A stretch of 57,727 nucleotides of DNA from contig NZ_FOLQ01000026.1 of assembly GCF_900112365.1 (NCBI RefSeq), positions 1 to 57,727 of the forward strand, given 5' to 3'. The position numbers and the translations under genes were made by a program. The notes beneath the pieces were generated by a model. It saw nothing but the letters and a program-made list of their open reading frames with translations. It had not been told where the DNA came from and did not search any database. Of the stretch, positions 8,658-17,639 are shown piece after piece. Every line of letters starts with the position of its first letter. Positions within the stretch are counted from its first letter, which is position 1. Source of the DNA: Spirosoma endophyticum (lineage in GTDB: Bacteria; Bacteroidota; Bacteroidia; Cytophagales; Spirosomataceae).

Positions 8658-9915
8658 TTTGCTGGCCGTTGCCGCGACATCGCCGATTGTGTTGGCACAG
8701 GGGTTGGGTAATTCACCTTATTCAGCTCTGGGCGTCGGAGAATTATACAGCCCGGCTAATGTAACGAACATGGGCATGGGCGAAGTGGGTATTAGTAATG
8801 CCAGTGCCTTCTACCTGAATCTGCAAAACCCTGCATTACTGGCCCGTCGCACCCGTTTTACGGTATTTGAGGTGGGTCTAATCGGGCAATCGACCGCTAT
8901 TAGCCAGAACATGAGCAATACGGTCAAAAAACAAAACAACTTTGCTGGTAATTTAGGCTATCTGGCTCTTTCGTTTCCCGCTAATTCGCGTTGGAACATG
9001 TCGATTAGTCTGAAGCCGTACACCTACGTTAACTACAGTATTCAGCAAACGGCTGACTTACAAGGTACTACCAACAGCGCGGTGTATAATTATACAGGCC
9101 GCGGTGGTTTGAATAAAGCGACGTTTGCGAATGGGGTTCGCGTTACCAAAAATATTTACGCCGGCGCAGAGGCTTCATTCCTTTTTGGTAACATCACGCA
9201 CTCGTCGTCTGCGCTCACATACGATAAATTCAATCCAAACGCTGATAACGTAACGATAACCCGATTGGGCCGCACAAACTACAGCGATATCGTCTTTAAG
9301 TTAGGCGCAGCCTGGCGTCCTAAATTAAGCGACACATGGACACTTAACGTGGGAGCTACGTATGACCCCAAAATGAATATTAATGCGAATCAGACTGATA
9401 TCTATCAGCAATCCTATGTAGGTGCCGTTCCTGATACGTTGCGATTAAACTCTAAAGGGAAGGCAACGTTACCAGAGCAAATGCGCGTTGGTATTAGCCT
9501 CGAAAAGGGCAATTCATTATTGTTTGGTGTGGATGTAGGTATGCAGAAATGGTCACAATATCGCACTGCCGATAACCAATCCGGAGGCTTTGCGGACGCA
9601 ATGAATATCGCAGCTGGACTGGAATATACGCCTAAACCTACATCCAATCGGTATCGTGATTTAATTACCTATCGGGTTGGGTTCCAGTACAATCGCCTTC
9701 CATACCAGGTGAATGGCGCACAAATAAATGATATTAACGGTAGCTTAGGTTTGTCGCTGCCGCTGGGTGCTTATTTCGTAAACCACGTAACGCTCTCACT
9801 TGTGGGTGGCCAGCGGGGTGTATTGACAGGTACCCAGATTCGGGAGCAATATGTGCGTATCGCGCTGGGCTTCTCATTGAATGACTGGTGGTTCCGGAAA
9901 CAGGTTGTTGATTAA
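8614..9915 (+). CDS. Outer-membrane beta-barrel protein, function unknown
   Basis: 433 residues with a signal peptide ending near ATSPIVLAQG. The mature protein begins LGNSPYSALGVGELYSPANV and goes on with alternating amphipathic strands, ending in an aromatic-rich strand (VRIALGFSLNDWWFRKQ), as expected for an outer-membrane barrel of the FadL/PorV-like type. No specific function can be assigned. It overlaps coaX by 44 bp and is followed 14 bp later by lptC, so the three form one operon; the same order of coaX, barrel protein and lptC is familiar from other Bacteroidota. Confidence 0.8.
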   Translation: MLKIYKRIRQTLTHSLLAVAATSPIVLAQGLGNSPYSALGVGELYSPANVTNMGMGEVGISNASAFYLNLQNPALLARRTRFTVFEVGLIGQSTAISQNMSNTVKKQNNFAGNLGYLALSFPANSRWNMSISLKPYTYVNYSIQQTADLQGTTNSAVYNYTGRGGLNKATFANGVRVTKNIYAGAEASFLFGNITHSSSALTYDKFNPNADNVTITRLGRTNYSDIVFKLGAAWRPKLSDTWTLNVGATYDPKMNINANQTDIYQQSYVGAVPDTLRLNSKGKATLPEQMRVGISLEKGNSLLFGVDVGMQKWSQYRTADNQSGGFADAMNIAAGLEYTPKPTSNRYRDLITYRVGFQYNRLPYQVNGAQINDINGSLGLSLPLGAYFVNHVTLSLVGGQRGVLTGTQIREQYVRIALGFSLNDWWFRKQVVD

Positions 9916-9924
9916 CTAGTTATT

Positions 9925-10018
9925 AAAGAATGGAGAATATAGCGTGTAGAATAAAGAATAGAGAAGTGACGAGGATAAAGGCTGTTTTTTATTCTACACT
10001 TTTCATTCTTCATTCTTC
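9925..10018. repeat. Inverted repeat, 29-nt arms, overlapping the lptC start
   Basis: Left arm 9925-9953, right arm 9990-10018; 24 of 29 positions pair. The outer part is built from AGAATGA-like heptads and the inner part ends with a perfect GTGTAGAATA. The right arm is translated as the hydrophobic core of the LptC signal peptide. Confidence 0.75.
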
Positions 10019-10523
10019 ATATCTATTATTGGCCTGTGAAGAGCCTAAGCAGACGAGAAAAGTAGTCCCCTATAGCGGACCGATTGAAGAAATTAATGAT
10101 GTGAAACTGCTGTATAGCGAGGCCGCCAAGTTGAAGGTGCGCTTAACAACCCCCAAGCAGTTTCGGTACATTAATGATGATCGGAAGTATCCCAAACCCG
10201 TAAATATTGTTTTCTACAGCCCCACAGGTGAGGAAGTAACGACGATACGTTCCGACTCGGGTCGCTACGATAAAGGCAAAGATTTATACGTAGTGATGGG
10301 TCACGTGGTTGTTATCAATAAGCAGAAACAGGAAAAACTGCTCACTCCCGAACTATACTGGAAGCCACAGACAAAGAAAGTCTATACAGACAAACGAGTG
10401 ACGATACTAAGCCAGTTAACAGGCGAAAAACTTTACGGAATTGGGTTGGATGCCAATCAGGATTTTTCGCAGTATTCAATCCGAAAACCATCAGGGGTGT
10501 TCAACGTTGAACCAGGAATTTGA
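9930..10523 (+). CDS. lptC: LPS export protein LptC, lipoprotein form
   Basis: Periplasmic component of the lipopolysaccharide transport bridge. 197 residues from ATG 9930. A lipobox-like LLLAC (Cys near residue 36) follows a hydrophobic stretch, so the mature protein is probably a lipoprotein. The LptC/OstA-type beta-jellyroll follows, with EEINDVKLLYSEAAKLKVRL and SDSGRYDKGKDLYVVMGHVVV. The long N terminus before the signal is odd; a GTG at 9966 would give a more normal leader. The signal-peptide codons coincide with a palindromic repeat. It works with the OstA-like protein at 18393-20237. A bidirectional terminator is likely in 10530-10580, where weak inverted repeats separate it from the convergent cytochrome gene. 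Confidence 0.85.
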   Translation: MENIACRIKNREVTRIKAVFYSTLFILHSSYLLLACEEPKQTRKVVPYSGPIEEINDVKLLYSEAAKLKVRLTTPKQFRYINDDRKYPKPVNIVFYSPTGEEVTTIRSDSGRYDKGKDLYVVMGHVVVINKQKQEKLLTPELYWKPQTKKVYTDKRVTILSQLTGEKLYGIGLDANQDFSQYSIRKPSGVFNVEPGI

Positions 10524-10579
10524 TCTGCTGGTTGTCAGTTGCTGGCCAGGCGGTAAAACTAGTGACTGACGGCTAAAGA

Positions 10580-10999
10580 CTATTTTACACATGTATCTAA
10601 AATGGGTGTGACTTCTTTAACGCCGATTAGTTTTTTCTCTCCTCCCCATTCATTGTAGATATACGTAACTAATTCTGCTACTTCGAGGTCGCTAAGTTGT
10701 GGTTGAGCGGGCATAGGGCGGTTGTAAGGCTTGCCATTAACAATAATTGGTCCTTTCTGGCCGTACCGTATCAAACAAATTACACTGTTTTTATTGGCTA
10801 AATAATCCGATCCGGCCAGCGGTGGATACAGAGCCGCCAGACCTTCACCTTTATTTTGATGGCAGTTTGCACAATTGTTTTTATAAACCAGAATGCCTTC
10901 GGTAATGTATTTCTGCCGCTTAATTTCTTCATCACTCTGACAGGAAACAAGGACAAAAAGGGTAACGAACACAGATAAAATTCCTGTAAAGCGCATCAT
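10580..10999 (-). CDS. Monoheme c-type cytochrome lipoprotein
   Basis: 139 residues with a lipoprotein signal (lipobox LFVLVSC, Cys near residue 20). One heme-binding CxxCH motif (CANCH, about residue 43) follows the typical GILVYKNNCANCHQNKGEG context, with PPLAGSDYL and a distal methionine candidate in RPMPAQPQLSD. It resembles class I cytochromes fused to no other domain. The start overlaps the SCO stop by 4 bp (ATGA), so the two are translationally coupled. Electron carrier in the periplasm; its partner is unknown, as no oxidase is visible in the window. Confidence 0.9.
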   Translation of the reverse strand: MMRFTGILSVFVTLFVLVSCQSDEEIKRQKYITEGILVYKNNCANCHQNKGEGLAALYPPLAGSDYLANKNSVICLIRYGQKGPIIVNGKPYNRPMPAQPQLSDLEVAELVTYIYNEWGGEKKLIGVKEVTPILDTCVK

Positions 11000-11694
11000 T
11001 GAGTATACTCGGCAAGCAGCCGGTTCATGTCGTTCATTAGTTTGTCAACACCGGCTTCGGTCGTACCGTCGTAGATGCCCCGAATATGTTTGGCTTTATC
11101 GACCAGAATGAATGCACCACTGTGGACAACGCCCCCTGGTGCCGATGAATCAGCCTGTGCCGTGACCATATAACTATTCTGGCCAATGTCGTAGATTTTG
11201 TCACGGTCTCCCGTGACAAACAGCCATTGGCGACCCGTTACACCCAGGTTTTTAGCAAATTCGTTTAGCACTGCCACCGAATCATGGGCAGGATCAATGG
11301 TGTGCGACAGTAACATTACGTCTGGATTCCCTTTAAATTTCTCGTAAACCCGTTTCAATTGCACCTTCATTTTTGGGCAAATGGTTGGGCAACTGGTGAA
11401 GAAAAAATCGGCTACGTAGATTTTATTATCAAGCGTTTTAGCTGTTACCGTATCGCCATACTGACTGACAAACTTAAAATCAGGAATTGTCTGATAGGTT
11501 GAATCGGTTACTGATTTCCCGTCCACCGTCTTTGTAACGGCCTCCCGCTGGCCCAAGATGGGAAGTTTATCATCTGTCGAAGAGTTACAACTCCACAGAA
11601 ATGCGGCCAAACTCACCAAGAGCAGATACAGGCTATTTTTTACCAAGATACTGTTTCGCCTGTTCAATGCTGGTATTAACTTTTGTTTTAACAT
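10996..11694 (-). CDS. SCO1/SenC family copper chaperone-like protein
   Basis: Periplasmic thioredoxin-fold protein used in building the CuA centre of cytochrome oxidase or in thiol redox. The CxxxC motif is CPTIC in FFFTSCPTICPKMK, and the conserved histidine lies in GGVVHSGAFILVD. A lipoprotein signal precedes it (LLLVSLAAFLWSC). The start is uncertain: GTG 11718, ATG 11694 or TTG 11646. The TTG would give the tidiest leader and overlap the upstream gene by only 14 bp; ATG 11694 is listed. Linked to the cytochrome downstream by a 4-bp overlap and to the lipoprotein gene upstream by overlap. Confidence 0.9.
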   Translation of the reverse strand: MLKQKLIPALNRRNSILVKNSLYLLLVSLAAFLWSCNSSTDDKLPILGQREAVTKTVDGKSVTDSTYQTIPDFKFVSQYGDTVTAKTLDNKIYVADFFFTSCPTICPKMKVQLKRVYEKFKGNPDVMLLSHTIDPAHDSVAVLNEFAKNLGVTGRQWLFVTGDRDKIYDIGQNSYMVTAQADSSAPGGVVHSGAFILVDKAKHIRGIYDGTTEAGVDKLMNDMNRLLAEYTQ

Positions 11695-12088
11695 CGGATA
11701 TTTGATCTTTTTGCGCACTTAAGTAACGCAGAGCGTCGTCGGATGAGAGTTTAGTCAACGTATCTCCATTGTAGTGACTCATCCAATCCATCATTAGGCT
11801 ATCGGCAACGATAAGGTTACGGCTTAAGCGTGAAGCTTGTTCTTTTTCTTCGTCCGTCCGAACCGCAGCAGTCGCTGAGCCCGTGGTTTTCAAGCTATCG
11901 AGTAACGCAATACGTTGTTTTAGTTGCTTCTTCATTTTCATGATGTCGTCGATTTTAGGCATCACTTCATCATGGATAGCAAATACCTCATTCTCTGTTT
12001 CTTTAACAGTTTCCTTCCCCGAGTTACAGCCCCAGAGAACTCCACTAATGCCGAGCAACCCGGCCACTATAAGCGTCAATTTATACAT
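11633..12088 (-). CDS. Conserved lipoprotein, unknown function
   Basis: 151 residues. The signal ends in a lipobox (LGISGVLWGC, Cys near residue 21). The mature part is almost entirely helical and charged, with long heptad-like stretches (EVMPKIDDIMKMKKQLKQRIALLDSL and the C-terminal QISDVKTKVNTSIEQAKQYL), so a coiled coil anchored in a membrane is likely. I do not recognise a named family. First gene of the lipoprotein-SCO-cytochrome operon, and its 3' end overlaps the SCO gene; a role in respiratory assembly is suggested only by context. Confidence 0.75.
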   Translation of the reverse strand: MYKLTLIVAGLLGISGVLWGCNSGKETVKETENEVFAIHDEVMPKIDDIMKMKKQLKQRIALLDSLKTTGSATAAVRTDEEKEQASRLSRNLIVADSLMMDWMSHYNGDTLTKLSSDDALRYLSAQKDQISDVKTKVNTSIEQAKQYLGKK

Positions 12089-12128
12089 TGAAAACGGGTG
12101 AAATTAAATGTTACTGGTGAGTCTACCT

Positions 12129-13802
12129 TCATTTCGCTACCGACGTAGCCCCTTGTTTCAAGATTTCACGAGCATTTTTGAGGGCGCTGGTCGATGGATT
12201 TTTACCACCGATCATCTGCGCAATCTCGTTGATACGTTCATCGAGTGTAAGTTTCCTGATTCGGCTTACGGTTTTATCGGCGGAGTGATCTTTATATACA
12301 AAATAATGTGCGGTACCCTGCCCGGCTATCTGGTGGAGGTGCGTAATAGCAATGATTTGGTGGCTATGTGCCATATCGCGCATCATGTTGCCCATTTTAA
12401 TTGCAATTTCGCCTGAGACGCCCGTATCAATTTCATCAAATACAATCGTGGGCAACGATCGTTTACTGGCCAGAATGTATTTGATCGCCATCATCAATCG
12501 GGAAAACTCACCGCCCGATGCTACGTTCTTAAGTTGCTGCGGCTTGACGCCCTTGTTCGCGCTGAACAAAAATGAAATCGTGTCGGCACCCGTGGTTGTC
12601 GGTTTACTCGTTTCAGCCTGTATTTTTAGCGAAGCATTTGGCATACCAAGCTCCTGAAGCAAGCCACCAATCTCGGTCTCGATGAAGGATAGAACGGCTT
12701 GGCGCGAGGCCGATAAAGCGTCGGCACTGGTTTGAAGTTGAGCACGGGCCGTTTCTGTTTGTGCTTTTGCGTCGGCTAAAGCATCATCCAGATTAAGCAC
12801 TTTACTCACCTTTAGGCCAAGATCATTACGTAGCGCAAGTAAGCCTGCTACGTCTTTAAGCTGGTGTTTGGCCTGAAGTTGGTAAATTAGATTCAGCCGT
12901 TCCCGAATGGTTTCAGCCCGCGTATCGTCAATCTCCACGCGATCCTGCTCCGTGCTAATCTCGTCCGCTAAATCACGAAGTTCAATCAAACTACTTTGGG
13001 CGCGTTGCAGCAACTGCTCATATTGGTCCGACAACTTACTGATGTAAGCGAGATTGCTAACCGTACCTTTTAAAAAGTCAATAACTGATTGTTCCGTGTT
13101 ATCTAAATATTCATACGCCAATTGCAAGCGTTCTTTTATTTCTTCCGCATTTTCAAGAATTGTTAACTCTTGTTCGAGCGATTCCTGCTCGTCGGGCTGC
13201 AACTGGGCTTTAACCAGTTCTTCGTAAAGAAAATTGTTGTAATCAAACTCCTTACGCATGGCTGACGCTTCAACCTTCAATTGGTCATAATGCGTCTTTT
13301 TCAAGCGGTAGGACTGATAATCAACTCGGTAGAGACGTAGCAGATTGTCGTTTTGCGCGTAGACATCCACAATCTCCAGTTGATATTCGTTTGAGCCAAG
13401 TAGTACCGAGTCGTGCTGTGAATGGATATCCATCATCTGACTCGTTACGCGTCGGAGCGTTTCAAGATTCACCGGTGTATCGTTGACAAACGCCCGCGAC
13501 TTACCGCTGACACTAATTTCCCGTCGAACGATGCACGTACTGGAATAATCTAATTCTTCTTCCTCAAAAATTCGTTCGATACTATACCCTGATACGCCGA
13601 ATGTACCTTCAATTATGCACTTCTTCTCCGGGTTATATAACACACGCGTATCAGCCCGGTTGCCCAACAGCAAGCCGATAGCGCCCAGCATGATTGATTT
13701 CCCCGCCCCGGTTTCGCCAGTGATGATATTCAGTTCACGGTCGGGCATGAGTTCGACTTCGTCAATCAGCGCGTAGTTTTTAATTAATAAATGCGATAGC
13801 AA
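12129..13802 (-). CDS. recN: DNA repair protein RecN
   Basis: SMC-like ATPase acting in double-strand-break repair. 557 residues, the usual length. The N-terminal half-ATPase opens LLIKNYALIDEVEL with Walker A GETGAGKS. A long coiled coil sits in the middle (about residues 150-370). The C-terminal half has the signature ASGGEFSRLM and Walker B TIVFDEIDTGVSG. The start codon is TTG at 13802; the family normally begins exactly here, and no ATG is available. Last gene of the bamD-rpoZ-coaBC-porD-recN run, but separated from porD by a palindrome at 13822-13911. Confidence 0.96.
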   Translation of the reverse strand: MLSHLLIKNYALIDEVELMPDRELNIITGETGAGKSIMLGAIGLLLGNRADTRVLYNPEKKCIIEGTFGVSGYSIERIFEEEELDYSSTCIVRREISVSGKSRAFVNDTPVNLETLRRVTSQMMDIHSQHDSVLLGSNEYQLEIVDVYAQNDNLLRLYRVDYQSYRLKKTHYDQLKVEASAMRKEFDYNNFLYEELVKAQLQPDEQESLEQELTILENAEEIKERLQLAYEYLDNTEQSVIDFLKGTVSNLAYISKLSDQYEQLLQRAQSSLIELRDLADEISTEQDRVEIDDTRAETIRERLNLIYQLQAKHQLKDVAGLLALRNDLGLKVSKVLNLDDALADAKAQTETARAQLQTSADALSASRQAVLSFIETEIGGLLQELGMPNASLKIQAETSKPTTTGADTISFLFSANKGVKPQQLKNVASGGEFSRLMMAIKYILASKRSLPTIVFDEIDTGVSGEIAIKMGNMMRDMAHSHQIIAITHLHQIAGQGTAHYFVYKDHSADKTVSRIRKLTLDERINEIAQMIGGKNPSTSALKNAREILKQGATSVAK

Positions 13803-13821
13803 AATCAGTGAGTAGTTAGCC

Positions 13822-13911
13822 GTAAATAGTTATCAGTCGATAGCCGTCAGTCAATAACAATACGCCTGGAGCTGGTTTGTTGCTGACGACTAACAACGGA
13901 TGACTATTTAC
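13822..13911. repeat. Inverted repeat, 29-nt arms, between porD and recN
   Basis: Arms 13822-13850 and 13883-13911 pair at 24 of 29 positions. They include the words GTAAATAGT and CGTCAG. The right arm covers the porD stop codon. Confidence 0.65.
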
Positions 13912-14822
13912 TGTCCATCCGTAATTAATTTCCGGTAGTTTTCGGTTTTAGCCGGGTCTAAATAGGAAAGCAGCTCGAACGCTTGTTTACGCTCAGTCGG
14001 GGTTCCTTCAAACATAATATTATACAATTCCTGCGACTTAGCATCGAAGAAAGAGTTGAGTAATACTGAATTCGGTAACTGCAGGCCAATGGTGCGAATC
14101 GTCGACAACAGATCGAGGGTTTGTTTCCGCACCTGTACCGGGTTAGTCGCAAAAACATCTAATCCCTGGCGATAATAGGTATAGAGGCCGTCGCGAAATG
14201 GAATCAATTGCTGATTCTGTAAATTCTCAATGAGCCAGTATCGATTACGGCGATCACCGCCCGTTTGCCAGGCCCCATTGGGCGATCCCTGTTGAGCCAG
14301 GTTGACAATCGAATACGCCCGTTGCACAAATGGATTGCCACCCTGCTTACTGAACGTATCATAATCTACAGCCAATATAACATTGGCATAGAATCCCAGC
14401 AGAGAGGTAAGATCATCGGAGAACTGGTTTTCCCGAAAATAAACGGGTGTTGTTGGTAAATAGACAAAGTTGAAGGAACGATCAACGTAGCTGAAAGTCG
14501 TTGATTCATAAGTAGTTCCATAAACGGGTCTGGTTACCGTAATCTGGGCCGTTGCTTCGAAAGCCCCTTGGGCCAATGACTTGACCAGGTTGATATTCAT
14601 CGAGCAGTTAATACGCTCAGCAACCGTAAACTGGTCATTGCTCCACCGCCGATTATTCATGAAATCGGTAATAATGCCTTTTAACTGGTTTACATAAGAG
14701 AAATCAGTCTTCTGCTGAGCAAACAACTGGTCTGAGTTGATTGTCACCTGGCAGTTCAGTTCCTGCGCCCGTACTGCGCTGGTCAGACAACATAACAGGA
14801 CTATTACTTGTATCGATTTCAT
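13908..14822 (-). CDS. porD: Type IX secretion system protein PorD (DUF4835 family)
   Basis: 304 residues from the ATG at 14822; a longer frame to 14879 is unlikely because the signal peptide starts at MKSIQVIVLLCCLTSAVRAQ. The mature start ELNCQVTINSDQ and the internal stretch EFx-like NNRRWSNDQFTVAERINCSMNI are characteristic of DUF4835, known as PorD, a periplasmic protein needed for or associated with the type IX (Por) secretion machine. The position next to coaBC and recN agrees with the conserved gene order of the phylum. Its presence fits the sorting-domain proteins at 17640 and 56823. Confidence 0.85.
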   Translation of the reverse strand: MKSIQVIVLLCCLTSAVRAQELNCQVTINSDQLFAQQKTDFSYVNQLKGIITDFMNNRRWSNDQFTVAERINCSMNINLVKSLAQGAFEATAQITVTRPVYGTTYESTTFSYVDRSFNFVYLPTTPVYFRENQFSDDLTSLLGFYANVILAVDYDTFSKQGGNPFVQRAYSIVNLAQQGSPNGAWQTGGDRRNRYWLIENLQNQQLIPFRDGLYTYYRQGLDVFATNPVQVRKQTLDLLSTIRTIGLQLPNSVLLNSFFDAKSQELYNIMFEGTPTERKQAFELLSYLDPAKTENYRKLITDGQ

Positions 14823-14884
14823 TGGATTTTCTCGGTAGTACTCTACGCTCTGGCACTGACTCTTCTGTAAGCAGGACAACTAAT

Positions 14885-16111
14885 TCACACCGATTTTAAG
14901 GCATTCTCAATTAACATTACCAGATCCTGTGCTACGTCCTCTTTCGATTTTAGGGCAAATTCATGGGTTTGCTCATCTTTGTCAATAACGGTAATTTTAT
15001 TCGTATCGTGCCCGAAGCCCGCACCCGCGTCACGCAGTGAATTTAACACAATCCAGTCTAAATTCTTTGCGTAAAGTTTTTTTAATGCGTTCTCATGTTC
15101 ATTGTCTGTTTCAAGAGCAAAGCCCATTATTAGTTGCCCACGTCGTTTCTGAGCCCCTAGCGTAGCGGCAATGTCGGCCGTTTTGGTTAACTCAATGGCG
15201 AACGTAGTTTCTTTTTTCTTGATCTTGCGGTCTGCGGGATGAGCGGGTGTGTAGTCAGCAACGGCTGCACTCCAAACGGCAATATCGACATCGGCAAAAA
15301 TGGCCTGTGTGGCTTCGAACATTTCCTGTGCCGACCGAACGTCAATACGTCGAATAGACGGATCTGGAACCGGTAGTGCTGTTGGTCCGCTCACTAATGT
15401 GACGTCTGCGCCTGCTTTGGCAAACGCTCTGGCAATGGCATAGCCCATTTTACCGGTCGAATGGTTACTGATATAACGTACTGGATCAATTGATTCCTGC
15501 GTTGGTCCTGCCGTAATCAATACTTTCTTTCCAGTCAGTTCTCCAGGCCCCATGCCCGATGCTTCATGCTCAAAGAACGTATCGAGTACCTGTAGAATCG
15601 TTTCTGGCTCGGCCAGACGACCTTCGCCAACCAGGCCGCTGGCCAGTTCGCCGTATTCAGCCTGGATAATGTGATTACCGAACGATTTAAGCCGACGTAT
15701 ATTTTCAGCAGTGGTGGGATGAAGGTACATATCCACATCCATGGCCGGAGCAAAAAATACCGGACATCGTGCCGACAGATAAACCGCTGACAATAGGTTA
15801 TTGCAGAGGCCAGTAGCGCAACGAGCCAGTGTGTGCGCTGAAGCGGGTGCTATCACAACAGCATCAGCCCAGAGGCCCAGTTCAACATGGTTGTTCCAAC
15901 TGCCATTATCCGTATTAACGAAGCTAGACAGCACTGTTTTCTTCGATAACGTAGCCAGCGTTAGCGGTGTAATGAACATCTGTGCCGATTCTGTCATAAC
16001 GACCTGCACCTCGGCTCCGGCTTTTAGGAGAAGCCGCACTAATAATGCGGCTTTATAAGCCGAAATACTTCCCGTTACACCAAGAAGAATTCGTTTGCCC
16101 GCTACTGACAT
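14885..16111 (-). CDS. coaBC: Bifunctional phosphopantothenoylcysteine decarboxylase / phosphopantothenate-cysteine ligase
   Basis: Two consecutive steps of coenzyme A synthesis. 408 residues. N-terminal CoaC flavoprotein: GVTGSISAYKA at the start, catalytic His in NNHVELGLWAD, and PAMDVDMY where E. coli has PAMN (Asp here is, to my knowledge, usual in this phylum). C-terminal CoaB: ITAGPTQESIDPVRYISNHS, TGKMGYAIA, and the lysine-rich loop DRKIKKKE. Ends 63 bp before the porD start and follows rpoZ. Its partner enzyme CoaX is encoded at 7863. Confidence 0.95.
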   Translation of the reverse strand: MSVAGKRILLGVTGSISAYKAALLVRLLLKAGAEVQVVMTESAQMFITPLTLATLSKKTVLSSFVNTDNGSWNNHVELGLWADAVVIAPASAHTLARCATGLCNNLLSAVYLSARCPVFFAPAMDVDMYLHPTTAENIRRLKSFGNHIIQAEYGELASGLVGEGRLAEPETILQVLDTFFEHEASGMGPGELTGKKVLITAGPTQESIDPVRYISNHSTGKMGYAIARAFAKAGADVTLVSGPTALPVPDPSIRRIDVRSAQEMFEATQAIFADVDIAVWSAAVADYTPAHPADRKIKKKETTFAIELTKTADIAATLGAQKRRGQLIMGFALETDNEHENALKKLYAKNLDWIVLNSLRDAGAGFGHDTNKITVIDKDEQTHEFALKSKEDVAQDLVMLIENALKSV

Positions 16112-16218
16112 ATGGCGCTGGGAGTAGGCGTATTTGTGAAAGTATGAAGGGACTAAAACACCAAAACCGCATGGTAAAAGCTATACCATGCGGTCCTGAA
16201 AATGATGAAAGACTCACA

Positions 16219-16533
16219 TTACTGCTGAGCTTCCTCGTCGTTGTAGCGCCAGTATACTTTGCCTTCCAGAAACTCATCCGTTGCAATGGAGGTTGGTTTG
16301 GGCATACGCTCGTAGAATTTCGAAATTTCGATTTGCTCCCGGTTTTCAAATACTTCTTCCAGGTTGTCAACCGCAGAAACAAACTCCGACAATTTGTTGC
16401 TCAGCTCTTCTTTATTCTTCGACGCAATTTGTCGGGCGCGTTTCGATATGATCGATACCGATTCGTATAAATTTCCGGTGTGAGCCGCAATTTTGTCGTT
16501 GTTGCGGGTAATAATGGATTGATTCGTTGCCAT
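16219..16533 (-). CDS. rpoZ: RNA polymerase omega subunit, Bacteroidota type
   Basis: 104 residues. The N terminus MATNQSIITRNNDKIAAHTGNLYESVSIISKRARQIA matches the divergent omega subunits of Bacteroidota, including the YESVSIISKRARQI helix equivalent to the conserved omega core. The C-terminal part EFLEGKVYWRYNDEE is also typical. It helps assemble and stabilise core RNA polymerase. It lies between bamD and coaBC on the same strand, the standard place in this phylum. Confidence 0.88.
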   Translation of the reverse strand: MATNQSIITRNNDKIAAHTGNLYESVSIISKRARQIASKNKEELSNKLSEFVSAVDNLEEVFENREQIEISKFYERMPKPTSIATDEFLEGKVYWRYNDEEAQQ

Positions 16534-16562
16534 ATACTTGGTTTTCAGTACTTGGTTTGTTG

Positions 16563-16598
16563 TTTACGATTGTGTGTCAGAAGCTATACAATCGTAAA
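16563..16598. repeat. Perfect 11-bp inverted repeat between bamD and rpoZ
   Basis: TTTACGATTGT (16563-16573) and its exact complement at 16588-16598, with a 14-nt loop, lie 14 bp after the bamD stop. Could be a partial terminator inside the operon. Confidence 0.55.
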
Positions 16599-16612
16599 TC
16601 AGAAACGGTAAA

Positions 16613-17515
16613 CTATTGATTTGCTGCGGTTACTTTTGCCGGGCGAGTGGCGTCTTTAAGCCGTTCTTTTTCCTTCTCGCGCTCCTGTTCCAGTTTGTAC
16701 AGCCGTTCAATCTCTTTCTGGCTGGTTTCGTACATCTTCTCCGACTGTTTTAAGAATCGGCTACTGGGGTACTTATCAACAAATGCCTGGTGATAACTAA
16801 TCGCTTCCTGATAGCGTTCCTTCTGCTTGCCTTCCAGGCTATTTTGCGCCAGACTAAATTCGGCATCTACTTTTAGGAAGGCTAGTTCTTCATTGTATTC
16901 CGAATCCGGAAAATCTTTCTGGAAGTTGTTAATAGAAATTACAGCCGATTTATAGGAAGCAATGTTAAAACCACTGGTTTTATAATACAACTTCGCTTTC
17001 TCGTAGGATTTTCGTTCCAGCTTGGCGCGTAAGTCCAGAATCAATTTGGTACCTTCTTCTTTGTATTTGCTATCAGGATAGGTATTGATGAAATCCTGAA
17101 GCGCCGAAGTAGCAGTGAGTGTATTGGATTGATCCAGGTTAAACGAGGGCGTGTCTTTGTATAGCGAGTAGGCATACATATACATCGCTTCCTGAGCGTA
17201 ATCAGATCGGGCGAAAGTCTCGTAAAACTTCTTGAATAACGTAGCACTCAACAAATATTGCTGTTGCTGATATTGCGTGTAGGCATAATAAAACTGAGCC
17301 ATTTCAGACTCTGTGCTGCCTTTAAGTACGGGAATCAACTCCTCGAACAGTAAGCCAGCACGGTACCAGTCCCCTTTTTTATAGTATTCAACAGCTCCTT
17401 TGTATTTTTCATCGTCGCTTCCGCTTTTCTGTAATTTAGAGAACGGACTACACGATTCAAGGAGAAATAAGACCCAAATACCAAGGAGGGCCTTAACAAT
17501 ATGACGGTGTTGCAT
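16613..17515 (-). CDS. bamD: Outer-membrane assembly lipoprotein BamD
   Basis: Component of the BAM complex that inserts beta-barrel proteins in the outer membrane. 300 residues from ATG 17515; the first Met of a longer frame (17533) lies upstream of the probable promoter element. Lipobox WVLFLLESC with Cys near residue 22, followed by TPR-like helical repeats such as YKGAVEYYKKGDWYRAGLLFEEL, YYAYTQYQQQQYLLSATLF and ALQDFINTYPDSKY. The C terminus is a charged helix (ERLYKLEQEREKEKERL). First gene of the bamD-rpoZ-coaBC-porD-recN run. Confidence 0.92.
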   Translation of the reverse strand: MQHRHIVKALLGIWVLFLLESCSPFSKLQKSGSDDEKYKGAVEYYKKGDWYRAGLLFEELIPVLKGSTESEMAQFYYAYTQYQQQQYLLSATLFKKFYETFARSDYAQEAMYMYAYSLYKDTPSFNLDQSNTLTATSALQDFINTYPDSKYKEEGTKLILDLRAKLERKSYEKAKLYYKTSGFNIASYKSAVISINNFQKDFPDSEYNEELAFLKVDAEFSLAQNSLEGKQKERYQEAISYHQAFVDKYPSSRFLKQSEKMYETSQKEIERLYKLEQEREKEKERLKDATRPAKVTAANQ

Positions 17516-17522
17516 AGGGTTG

Positions 17523-17530
17523 CAAAGATA
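17523..17530 (-). promoter_or_regulatory. -7 element immediately upstream of bamD
   Basis: TATCTTTG on the minus strand is an exact TAnnTTTG element 7 nt before the bamD ATG. No TTG is found at the usual distance. Transcription would begin at or next to the ATG, so a very short or absent leader is implied. Confidence 0.4.
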
Positions 17531-17639
17531 CAAAAAAAATACAGGCTACACCGTTTTAACGACGATGTAGCCTGGCATAGTGCCGGGAATGACCAACCAC
17601 TGGCGGTATTTATGCTATTTTAACAAACAGAGCCAACTC

